DNA of 64,000 nt. Source: Zanthoxylum bungeanum (Eukaryota > Streptophyta > Magnoliopsida > Sapindales > Rutaceae). The stretch lies in NCBI GenBank assembly GCA_019454045.1, contig SKCR01006534.1:1-64000 (forward strand), written 5' to 3'. The position numbers were made by a program, and so were the translations under genes. The notes under the pieces were generated by a model. The model saw nothing but the letters and a program-made list of their open reading frames with translations. It was not told where the DNA came from and ran no database searches. Below, one piece after another: positions 21,226 to 32,003 of the stretch. Each line of letters starts with the position of its first letter. Positions within the stretch are counted from its first letter, which is position 1.

Positions 21226-22490
21226 TAGGGATAGTAATTGTAGGATATCTAATTATTTTTTTCGAAAAAGAAATCGAAATCATATCCTGTTGGTGATGGT
21301 TTTCACCTCCTTGTATGAAGGGGATTTCCACTCCCGGACTCGGGGTCCCAGGCCCATGAGCCAGAGGTGTCGTGCCCAGTGAAGAGATCAGAATTGATTT
21401 TCACCTGATACCCGACTCGAGGTGGAAAGTTGTTCAGAGGAGTGAAGTAAGGCCTCAGGACCGACCCGACCTGGTAGCTCAATAGGACAAGATGTCGGTT
21501 ATTTCAGTTGCCCGACCTGGTTGGGCGGGTCGAGGTAGTAGTTTTTTGATCAAGTCAAGATGACTTAAATCATGTATGGGAACTTGCACTTTCCAAAGAG
21601 GTATGACGTGACAAGAGCAAGTCACCGGCTTATCTTCTAGCACACGCTATCACAAGAGAGTTGATAGATTACAGGTTGGTTTTGTGAGGTAACGTGTAGC
21701 AGTGGCCAAAAGTGGCATGGTTTAATAAGATGTCAGGTGGCATAGCTACTATCGGCAGAGCAGTTTGGAAAGAGAGCCCTCACATTAATGGTAGATTCAC
21801 GTGGCTGACGTCATGAGATTAGTGTAACAATAGAATTTGCCCTAGTATATAAAGGGGTTGAGAATTCATTTTAAAATGTTAGCTAATTCTATTCCCGGCA
21901 CAACTTGTAAAAAGAGAGCAGAAATGCTTATTGTAAGCAAGAGCTAGTGAGAGGCTGGATAGGCGTGTAATCTAGAGTTAGTGCAGGTCGGTCAAACCCG
22001 ACCACGTTATAAAAGCTTTATTTTCCCTTGTGCCCGTGGATGTAGGTCGGATCCATTCCGTCGAACAAAGTTAAACCCTCTGTTTTGTCTGTGTGTTTTC
22101 TCATCTTTTGCTAAGTTTGTATTTGATCCCCAAACCAAACAAATTCATAGTTGAGGGAAAATTATTCGATGAGTGGTTTTCCCGAATTACCCCTGGAACG
22201 AAAATCAGCCGTCAACATATCCAAGATACATATATATAATATAACCAAAAAAAATCATTGTTACTATCTATGTCCGAAACTAACTGTAAAATTTTTTAAT
22301 TTTTTTTTTTTTTGTAACTTTTGGTTAGATATCGGGCATTGATATTCGAAATACATAACCGACCAAAATCATTACGGTTATTTGATTTCAAAACCGAAAT
22401 CTATTTACTATCCATTAAACTTTGATTATCAAGTTTTTTTTAATCAAATGGTATCAGATATCCAAAATAACCGATCTATTACTATCCTTA
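21226..22490. mobile_element. hAT-type MITE interrupted by a solo LTR
   Basis: The ends are inverted: TAGGGATAGTAATTG on the left, and the complement of the right end is TAAGGATAGTAATAG. The flanks carry a perfect 8-bp duplication, TTTGGGAG (21218-21225 and 22491-22498), the length made by hAT transposases. Without the nested LTR and its duplication the element is about 330 bp with no coding capacity, so it would have needed a transposase from elsewhere. Confidence 0.85.
21288..22217 (+). mobile_element. Solo LTR (930 bp) with perfect target duplication
   Basis: Begins TGTTGGTGATGG and ends CCGTCAACA, flanked by the perfect 5-bp duplication TATCC (21283-21287 and 22218-22222). A TATA box (TATATAAAGGGG, about 21846) and CCCGACC/GGTCGGG repeats are inside. 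No second LTR or interior exists, so the element was lost by LTR-LTR recombination. It sits inside the hAT MITE. Confidence 0.92.
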
Positions 22491-23034
22491 TTTGGGAGTA
22501 CTATTTAACTAACGCTTTTGAACACATTATCAAATGATTTCAAATAAATTTAATCTTTAAAAAGTACTTTTAATACGATTTTAAGCAGCCAAAACAGGCT
22601 CTTAATATCATTAATCATCAAACTACAGAAGTACACAAAATCTTAAAACCCCGTCAACTCAAACAACGACGACGGCGAAATACAAAAAAGAAAACCTTAA
22701 CAAGAAGTCTACATGTATGCTCTGAAGATCACAATCACATACACTATATATACATATAAATCACCAGACTATCTCAGAAACCATGAATCTTGTTATGATC
22801 CTTGTCCACAAGCTTACTCCTAACATTCATCAGCTGATCAACTCGGAGTTGATTTGTCGTAGACAACATTCCCATTACAACAGAAATCCTTTCTTAAGGT
22901 CTTTGAGAATCTTCTGGTAACTATCATAAACTATGAAACAGAAACAACCGGTAAGCTGGTGATCACACTGGATTGTTATGTGACTGTAAAACAAAAACAA
23001 AAAAAAAAATTAATGTGAACAAATAAAATGAATT
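22491..23034 (-). other. Region downstream of AUG4, including its probable 3' untranslated region
   Basis: Unique AT-rich sequence between the MITE and the AUG4 stop codon. The part nearest the stop (about 22650-23034) is the likely 3' untranslated region. No poly(A) site can be fixed by eye. Confidence 0.5.
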
Positions 23035-26000
23035 TTATGAGCTTGGATGATCTGGTAATCGGTTGAGGTCCATTTCAACTTGGTGGATCGTCCATTGCAT
23101 ATTTTCCAGTTTCTGCAAGAAAATGTTTAATGTGAGTTGCCAGAGGAAACAAATATATAAAAATACTTGCAAGCTGATGTTACCTTTACAATGTCGTGGT
23201 ACTGCCTAGCAATGTTATCAAAGTGCGGATCGACACCTTGATACTCATGAAGGCGTGTGACCTGGTAAGAAGTTGAAATGCAGATTGATAATGAAATCAT
23301 GGAATGAGAGAGAATCTAAAGACAAAATGGGTAAACAAAAACATTTGCAGCAAGGAATGGTTTGGCAAATACTTGCTGCTGTACTTGCTTTCAAAGCAAT
23401 AGAGCAATTACATATATGATCATGAAATATGAATCAAATGCAGAAATAGTTTTTCTACACATCTCTATTTTATCATCAAAAGTTAAAACAATGGATATAC
23501 CCTCTTAACAGAAGATCCATTCCAATCACAAAATAACATATTATTCCCCAAAGCTGACAGGACCTAGTGACAATTTCCAAATGATATCTAATAACTGCAT
23601 CTGCGTGTCCATGAAAAGTTTTTCCTTGTGGGTGTCAGCTACTTCAATTAGTAAAAATCTCCTCAGTGGAAACAAGAGAAATGGGGTTCGAACCCCGCTC
23701 ACAAAGGTGGGGAGGGAATTGGGTTGTATTAGATTATAACTAAAAAATAAAAATGAAAAGTTTTTCCCCAATCGTAAACTGGAAAGCATGAAGAACAAAC
23801 TAAGTGCAATGCCAGTTATTAACACTAGAAGCAGTACAAACCGCTTTATTGTATGCAATTGAAGCTTCTTCTGTAGCCTCGACCAGATATTTCCTGGCAA
23901 CAAAGTAAAAGGCTGATGAAAATCTGAAAACAAAACCAAAAATCGAAATAAACAATTGAGAGTGTCATTGTACCTTATTTTATGCAGGGCTGGTATTGAT
24001 TCCTGAGTATAAGTTCCAAGCAACAGTACATGCTCCAAGACCCTACGAAGGTGAATGAACATATTACAAAGTATTAATAAAAAGATTATAAAGGTAATGC
24101 TGCATCAAACCAATTCCAATGAGCTGCATTTGTTTTTAATTGCAATTTCAATAAATACATCAAAAAATCTTAATTATGAAAGGCTATGCAGCTCTAATGT
24201 CATAAGAAACAATACAAAGTCAGAAACTAGTGCAACTAACCTCAGTTTTGCGCTCATGGTCTCACACCTTTTGCACAGCCAAGTTTTTTGAAGTTCATCC
24301 TATTCATTATTTTGGACAGTGAGTTTACAGTCACTTGCGGAGGAAAGAAACAGAATGATAAAAAGTGATTTAAAGCAACAAAGTTTTAATGCATGTATAT
24401 TTAGCCATGTATAATGCTTACATATTTATGTTGATGTTGCAACTTCAAATCTTTGACAAGTTTAATGAGCACTCCAAGTATTTGCTCTAAGACCTTGCAA
24501 AATGAAAATATTTTACATGTTAAAAACCACCTCAAAAACCCATGTGGTCATGCCTCCACTCAAATCTGATCTCACATACTACAATTCTACGAGGCACACT
24601 TTTGATGAAACAAAGAGCATAAATAAAAAAAAATATATACAAGTTTCCATTCACCCACATTGTAATATTCTGCAAATTTTCTATCTGCAGAGTACAGGTC
24701 CTCCCGCAAAGCCACTTCTTCCCGTTCAATCTCTTCAATTATCATCTTGACTCTGATAAAATGAAATGTAATTGAATATCTCAAATTAGTGAGATATTGA
24801 ATTTTTAAGAAAATAAAAATATGAATGATGTCAGGAAGGGAAATTCTAACCTTTCTGGAAGACGAGCTGTTGACATGTGATTACCAGAAGATGAATCTGA
24901 ATATAGAAAGGAAGTTTAATAAATCACATATACAGGCCATTGGGTATTACAAAGCAGTTTGTTGAACTATAAGTTTTGAAGAATGTCACCCATCCCTCAA
25001 CCATTTCACCCTCGAAATATCAGTCCAATCTTTCAGTACCAGAGCCGATCTGGCCACTTTAAATAAACAATCCTAAACTCTTGTATGTACAGTCTGATGT
25101 GCAAGCCGCAAATTAGATATACAAGTCTGAGTTTTCTCATAGAATGCTATAAAGGAAAAAATATATGTCCCCCATACAGTAAATCATTGACCAATAAGCC
25201 ACATAAACAAAAACGACAAAAAGTGTAGGTGATGGGGTACATGAGACTACCAATGTCATCAATAAAGGCATCAGCTAACTTATCACATTTAGCTTTTAGC
25301 CGAGCCTCGATCTCTCGAGAAACAGATAGCTGGTATTCTGCCATATCCTGTAGCATCAGAGCCATGGAATCAGAGGTTCATATGAAAGTGTAAAATGGTC
25401 CATATCATATGGTAGAACGATTACTTGATCTAAAGCTTTATAACAACAGGAACATTAGATAAAAACTGAAGGGAACAAAAGAAAACCTTAAAATGGGTTA
25501 AATGTCATGGGATTATCATACCATAGATAATGGAGTTTGCTGGAGCTGGGTTTGCCATAAATAAGCAGGGGTAATTCCAAGAAAGCGATTAGGAACACCA
25601 CCAACTCCAGGTTCCGCATCACTAGCAGTAATGGCACTGTTCCCACCAGAGATGTTTATGGAACTATTGGTATAATTCATCGAGTTAGAGCTGGAGCTGA
25701 TTGTGACATTGGTACTTGTACTATCAAGTGAACTGCGTGACATTGTATTCCATTTCTCAATTTCGTCCTCAAGAATTTCACCGTCTTTTGATATAAGTGG
25801 AAGTCTCAATCTTTGAGCTGCTTCTGCAACAACCAACCGGTGCTCTAGAGTCTCATAAACCTAAATATACAGCAAGAAGTTCACATTTGAGTTAGCTTAT
25901 AAGCCAAATAAACTGAATCAGCATTACATGTCCAACTGACAATCAATTTCTCTCCATCATGACTAGCTAGCAATGTTTAAAATACAATTATCGCCCAACA

Positions 26001-26617
26001 ATACATATACAAATCCTTTTGAAATGCATATCTTGTATCATATCAAATCATAGAAATTAATACCTGAGGGGAGTTCTTCAAGCCAAGTTGCGAGGATAGT
26101 CCTTGAACATCACGAATGCCTCCAAGATTAGCAACCGAAACAGCCTGCTGATACCCTTCCACCATGGCAATCACTTCATAGTATATCGCCTACATTATTA
26201 ACCCATGACAAATATACATAAAAAGGGTGTCTTTGTAATTAAACACACACACATAATATCAAGCAACACTAATTTAAAATAAAATAAAATAAAATTACCA
26301 TGGCTTCCAAATATCGCAGTCTCTCTCTAGACATTTCCTCTCTTGCCTGCAATAATTAGAAAAAGAAAAAAGAAAACTTTACCAACATTTAAATTTCAAT
26401 TAACTAATTAAAATTCAGCGATAACGGAAAAGTGAAATTCAGCGGTCAAAGTTATGGAAAAGACAAGGGAAAGAGAATGTACGAGCTGTAGATCGTAGTG
26501 GGCTGATTTTGAAACGAGGGAACCATCGGGAGCCAAGCAGTGGCGCTCCAGCTGATCAATCACTTGGCTCACATCCGCTGGCAGGTTCTGATCTCCGCCT
26601 TGTAAGCCCTTCACCAT
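23035..26617 (-). CDS. AUG4: AUGMIN subunit 4 (HAUS4-like), 13 exons
   Basis: The spliced frame gives about 430 residues. Exons, from the start: 26617-26483, 26346-26299, 26189-26064, 25860-25522, 25347-25251, 24896-24851, 24752-24659, 24493-24422, 24299-24241, 24042-23974, 23893-23842, 23261-23184, 23112-23035. All introns are GT-AG and all phases agree, with no internal stop. It starts MVKGLQGGDQNLPADVSQVI and ends in a conserved HQVEMDLNRL stretch. Recognisable blocks include RHCLAPDGSLVSKSA, GGVPNRFLGITPAYLWQTQL, LYSADRKFAEYYNVLEQIL and YQGVDPHFDNIARQYHDIV. AUG4 belongs to the eight-subunit augmin complex, which recruits gamma-tubulin to existing microtubules and so branches them in the spindle and phragmoplast. 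A Ser/Asn/Thr-rich loop lies near residues 142-175; the remainder is mainly helical. The length is normal for the family. It is the clearest host gene here and appears functional. Confidence 0.95.
23626..23752 (+). mobile_element. tRNA-derived SINE in an AUG4 intron
   Basis: About 127 bp with a perfect 15-bp direct repeat, ATGAAAAGTTTTTCC, on both sides (23611-23625 and 23753-23767). Inside are an A-box-like GTCAGCTACTTCAATTAG and a B box, GGTTCGAACCC (23685-23695), at RNA polymerase III spacing, and an A-rich tail (TAACTAAAAAATAAAA). It lies in the intron between exons 11 and 12, antisense to the gene and well away from splice sites. SINEs use LINE enzymes to move. Confidence 0.9.
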
Positions 26618-26896
26618 TGCAAACGGTATCGTTTTTTGTGGTTGAGTAGTTGCTGTTAAATGAATTTCAAATTTATGAACTGAACTGGAGAGAAACGCCG
26701 GCCTTTGTAACTTGAATTGAAGGGTCGGGCGGTTGTCACTTTACTAAAATATCCCCAGTCCATTTTTTAAAAGATAGGGTTATTACTAAATTTATCCCAA
26801 TAGTTTAGGAAAGTAACAAATCTGTCGGTAATTTTATCATATGTGTCAAAGTAATCCTCTTCTAATCTCATCATGTCAATAAATAAATGTTTAGAT
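26618..26896 (-). promoter_or_regulatory. AUG4: AUG4 upstream region
   Basis: About 280 bp between the AUG4 start codon and the hAT MITE at 26897. The 5' untranslated region and core promoter should be here. No convincing TATA box is seen near the expected place. The MITE and its neighbours therefore form the distal promoter of the gene. Confidence 0.45.
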
Positions 26897-27543
26897 TAGG
26901 GGTGTTTATAGGGTCGGGTCACGGGGGGTCGGTCGACCTGTGACCCGACCTGACCCGCACTGATCCAACCCGGTCGGGTTTATGAATTTTAAAATTCAAT
27001 TTCGAGTCAATTTAGACCCGACCCGAAATGTCGGGTCGGGTCACGGGTTTATGCCAGAAAACTCGGGTCTGACCCGACCCGATATAAATTGTATTATAAT
27101 TATAATATATATATTTTTAATGATACAAATTTGACAAGAAACAAGTGTAGCTGAAATAGTAAAATGTTTACTTAGTCTTTAAGTGATCACTGGTTCGAAT
27201 CTCATCTAAAGCAATTCCGAAAATTTTATATATTTAAAAAAGAGGAAAACAAAAAAAAAATACTGATTGCGAGACTTGAACCTGTCATCATTTAGAAATT
27301 AAACAAATATTTTGCAATTTCAGCTACTCACCTACCTTGACAAATTTGTATCAGTAAAATATATATATTATACTTACTGCATATTATGTTGACCCGACTC
27401 GACCCGCAGTTTTTTTGACCCGACCCGCGCGGGTCACCTTCTCAAATTTTGGGTTTCGGGTCGAAAGACCCGAATGACCCAACCCGATCGGGTCATAAAA
27501 AAAATCAAAAAATCCAACCCGACCTGACCCGTGAACACTCATA
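26897..27543. mobile_element. hAT-type MITE (647 bp) with GGGTCGGGTC-rich ends and tRNA-like arms
   Basis: Left end TAGGGGTGTTTATAGGGTC; complement of the right end TATGAGTGTTCACGGGTC. Flanked by a perfect 8-bp duplication, GTTTAGAT (26889-26896 and 27544-27551). Both subterminal regions are packed with GGGTCGGGTC/GACCCGACCC units. Each inner arm contains a tRNA-like pair in inverted orientation: GTAGCTGAAATAGT with GGTTCGAATC on the plus strand (about 27147-27200), and GTAGCTGAAATTGC with GGTTCAAGTC on the minus strand (about 27270-27330). No transposase is encoded. Confidence 0.9.
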
Positions 27544-27578
27544 GTTTAGATAAATAAATGTAGGGAAATTTACAAAAC

Positions 27579-29578
27579 TGTTGGATAAATATGGCCCATA
27601 GCATCACTATTTGTACATAGCATGGTGTTGTTGTACAAATTAACTATGTGACAAAGGAAATTGCCTTTTCTATCATTTGTAATTAGATTACCAAGATGTA
27701 TAAATGATAGAAGGTCCATATGATTAGTTCCGGATTGAGATGATATGAGACAGTATCAATTCACGAATGTTTAATCATTAAACATCCCTAGTCAGAGTAT
27801 TATCGAGATTGGACATCGATAATGCGTAAAAGACTAGTATTACACTTGTGCGCGTTGTGGGAGCATAACGACATAGTTCTCATATATTTGGGTATATGAT
27901 ACTCATGCAAGTGTAATAGGAGGTTGTGTTTACCGATGGTACGGAAAACAGCTTCGCTCTGGATAGACCCCTCGGAATTCCATTGGTAGTATGACTATGT
28001 GTCTATGGAAGTCCGAATCAGGGTAGGTGTATTTGGTCTTAACCTGAGACTTGCACCGCTAATACTTGCGACAATCAATATACTTTGGTTTTGGTCATCC
28101 AGGGCTTTAACAGGTTCTGTGTACGCCTCTTCTTGGTATATTGAGAATCGTAGTGTATTGGGTGTGATGTCAAGACGGAAGTATCACTCCAGTCATAGTG
28201 GAGATGATGATCACGTAGGATACGGAACTGGTGCTCTTTTGTGCTGCAGTCATCGGGATAATATGACTAGGTCATGATTATCCGATTATAGAGACTAGTT
28301 ACCAGAGATCCGATATGTGCTTCGTACGGGGCAGACATAATTCCAGCCCCAGGCCTTGCACGTGACATCTGATGCTGGATCGAAATACGCAATACTACGT
28401 ATACTACGCCTGATATAGATCACATATTCCAGTAAGAATATTTCTGGAGATTGGGTAGGCACGGTGCTTTGCTAGAAGCCAACCATGTCTTGTAAATCGG
28501 TATAAACGTAGTACTAGGTACGTACGTGTTCGGATAGTCCGACGACCGAATTTACTACCAACATATCCGGGGATCTCATGGGTCGCTTTCCGAAGATTCA
28601 CCGATGACGTATAACTCGCACTTTATTAATCTTGGATTAATTATAAGAGAGAGAAAATTAATCTGGGATTAATTACGGAGATATTTTATCTGGGATAAAA
28701 TATTAATTAAAGAGAGAGAACGATTAATTTGGAATTAATCGATAAAATAATATATTCGATATATTATACGAAATTGGATTTCGACGCGGAATAAAATTAG
28801 ATTTTAATTCGGGCGAACGAGTTAATTTAGAATTAATTCGTTAGCGACGTGAATAGTAATTTTGCTAGGCATTATTATTTAATTAAATTTGATTTAATTA
28901 CGTCGCAACGGAAAATTCGTTAATTCGGAAATAGCGAACTCGAGCCCGGGAGTGTTTGCGGGCCCACTCGCATTTCGAATTCAAGTATGGCCCACATGTC
29001 ACATCAAGCGTCAAATCACTTGTCAACTTTAGTCACCTTGATTGATGGAAGTTGATGGGATTTGATAGTTGAGTGCAAAACACTTTAGTGTGACTTGAAA
29101 GACATTTACCATTTATTTGATTTTTAGTATTTGACTTTCATTAAGTGTATTAGATACACAACACACAAAAACACACTTCATCTCTCTCTTCTCTTTTTGG
29201 ATTCGGCCAAGGGCCACAAACTCTCCTCCATTTTTCTTCAAAATGCCGTGAGCATGGAAGAAGCAAAGTGAAGAATTGTTGCAATTTTTCACAAGTGCTA
29301 GCACACATCCGGAGTCTTGCGAAGGTGATAGGGAAACCCACCCGTGGGCATGGAATCACAACTTAAAGCTTGGAGCTTGGAGGACATCCATGGCCATTTT
29401 TGGAGCACAAAATTGGAGCATTGTCGTGAGCTTCTAGGACTCAAAGCTTGAAGATTTTTGTTGTTCCACGCATCGCCAAATCCGATCAATGTAAGTATGA
29501 TTTCGCCGTACTTCTTGATGTATTCACATGTGTTTCTTGCTTGAATTGATCCTTGGGACTTAACCTAGAAACCCAACA
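27579..29578 (+). repeat. C2 5' LTR
   Basis: 2000 bp, matching 45489-47487 along its whole length with scattered substitutions. More differences are visible than between the LARD-like element's LTRs, in keeping with C2 being the older, outer element. Small ORFs inside (for example 27999-28277) recur in the other copy but have no domain. Confidence 0.93.
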
Positions 29579-29579
29579 A

Positions 29580-29593
29580 TGGTATCTTGAGCC
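29580..29593 (+). promoter_or_regulatory. C2 primer-binding site
   Basis: TGGTATCTTGAGCC lies one base after the LTR end. It resembles the initiator tRNA-Met complement TGGTATCAGAGCC with a small indel. Confidence 0.75.
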
Positions 29594-31998
29594 ATTTTGA
29601 GCATGAAACTTGATTATGGTAAAATTGGGTAAATTAAATTTGAGCATGTTTTGATGAAATTTATTATTGGAATATGCTTATATTATGTTAACTTTGAGTT
29701 GTGCATAATCAATTTTGTGAAAATTGAATTGGATTGATTTTCCCCGAATCCATTGGCTTGGCCGAATGGTTGAAGTGCCCTATGTCATGGTGATTTTTTG
29801 ATTTTTTGATCATTGGATGAGTTGAAATCATTTGGGTAATGTTGATTGTGGATTTAATTGGATTGAAACCGAATCGGACATGAAAAACCCCAAAATGCCG
29901 TGACTTTAAGCATGTAAAATGATGTGATTTTTTTATTCAAATGTGTTGGACATATGTTGATGATAATGAGCATAATTAATTGAGTAAATTAGTGTTTTGG
30001 AAATACTAATTTAGTTAATTAATTATGGAATACACTTTGGTTAATTTAATTATGAAATTTGGAATTTTGAAATTCAATTAATTGGGCTTAAATTTGGAAT
30101 TGGGCTTTTAAAGTTGTAATTGGGCTTAATGGGCTTGGTTGGGCCAAGTTTGGTTTAGGCTAATTGGTTGGATCCAATTGGGCCCAAAACCATATCCATA
30201 AAGTCCAATTATGACTTAATGGACCTTTAATTTTAATTGGGCCTAAATTGGTTTCTTGGCTTATAAGGGTGATTCCTTAAATGGGCTTTGGTATTTGGGT
30301 TTGACCCATATTGACCAAAAGTCCATGCCTTAAGAAATTAATTAAAAGCCCATTGGACTTTAATTAAATTAACATTGGATGTTAATCGGGCTTTGAGACC
30401 TGTAACGATTAGATTTGGAATCTAAGTTGTAAAGGTTCGTTAATAAAGTGTAAATATTTAATTTGGAATTAAATAAAGAATTAGTATTAAATACAAATTA
30501 AATTGGATTTAATGTTGTAGTTTAGTATAATTCAAGAATTCGTACTTTGAGTACTTATTCGCAAAACGAGTTGGACTCGCGCAAAATCAAATCGTTGTTT
30601 GAACATTGGATGGTCATTAATATTCAGATTAATTAATTGGATTAGATTGATTGATAATATGCTTGTGTGAATACATGGATGCGATGTATGAATAATGTAT
30701 ATCAGATGGATATTAGATGGGTGAGGGTAATTTTGGAAATTTTTGTAATAAATTTAGAATTTATTAATTGGACTTGCGTGTCCAGCCTATTACCTCCTTA
30801 CTCTTTGTATTTCTCTTCTCACCTATTCTTCTCTATGTAAATGAGGTTTCTTTAGAAGTGTTATGTAATCGGGTAGAAGTAATACTTGTGCTAGCGGGAG
30901 AGAGGAAAATGAGAGATTTGTTCTAGGAACAATGTGTTTAAGTATCCATCCGCATATCATTATTATATTTACTTACGCGCCTTATTATGTGTTTAGAATG
31001 CATGCTTAAGGGTGTATGATGATGAGACCTTAACAAAGATAATTAATTGGTTGCCAATTACGCGAAAAACCCTCACTAATATTAAGCGTTTTTCCTTCCA
31101 TTAAGTGATTCTTACTTAAGATCCAAGACTGGCATTGGTTTGTTGGCCAAAGTCAAGACCTTTATCCGTCGCGGATGTGTTTGAATCATGAAATCTTTGC
31201 TCCATATTGGTGTATTGTCCAAGTTGTGATTTGTTGGCCAAAGTCAAGATCACTTCTTGTCCATCGACATTGATTACGAAGCTTTCCAAGGTCAATGGGT
31301 TCCGCTTAACTGGGATCACTAAGTTTTTTGTGCCAAAGCCAAGGCTTAGTTGATTCAGAGGAAAAAGATTAGGCAATATATTGGATATATTGGCACATAT
31401 AAGATATATGTTTCGGACTTGGATGTCCACCTACTGGATCTAGGAATTGGATGGGATCCAATTGATCTTAGAGATCTACCTAGTTAATTATCATACAATT
31501 TGTTGGCCAAAGTCAAGATTGTGTGTTATTTAACGGGATCCTAGCCCACTAGGAAACAAGGTTTCCCGAGTACTCAACAGAGGGTTAGAGGCTCGCCGAA
31601 AAATAGTGGGAGGCATGTATTAAATTTGCAATATTCGTTTAGTTACTTGCCATACGCGTTCATTTCAATTTATCGTCAAATAAATTAATATATTAGTTGG
31701 ACTAATATTTAGTAGTTGTTTTTATTAAACAGTTGGACTGTATTCAAACTACTTCAATTAATAGTTGATTTTATAATTGGATTATAGTAATCAATATAAT
31801 TGAATTTAACCAATTAAATTATAGTTGATTATATAGTTAGACTATAGTAATCATTATAATGTATAGTACCTAAAAATCGTTGATTGGATAGTTGGACTAT
31901 AGCAATCAAGATAACTGAAAGATTAGTGTTTAAAACATAATCATGGGTGAAAATGTATTCAAACGGCTTTAATTTTTAAATTGGGAATAATGAATCAG
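29594..31998 (+). other. C2 leader and 5' gag region, no open frame
   Basis: 2.4 kb with no long ORF. From 29600 to 31000 it is AT-rich, with TTGGGC/TTAATTGGGC runs. A unit TTTGTTGGCCAAAGTCAAGA occurs three times (31138, 31230, 31499). From about 31690 to 31910 a 32-bp core (TAGTTGATTATATAGTTGGA with ACTATAGTAATCA) is repeated three to four times. The leader is unusually long and repetitive for copia, so further old insertions may be hidden in it. Confidence 0.5.
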
Positions 31999-32003
31999 GA
32001 TAG

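Noticed and set aside
23685..23695. Possible tRNA gene from a perfect GGTTCGAACC B box
   Set aside because: No cloverleaf can be drawn. The 15-bp direct repeats and A-rich tail show a SINE.
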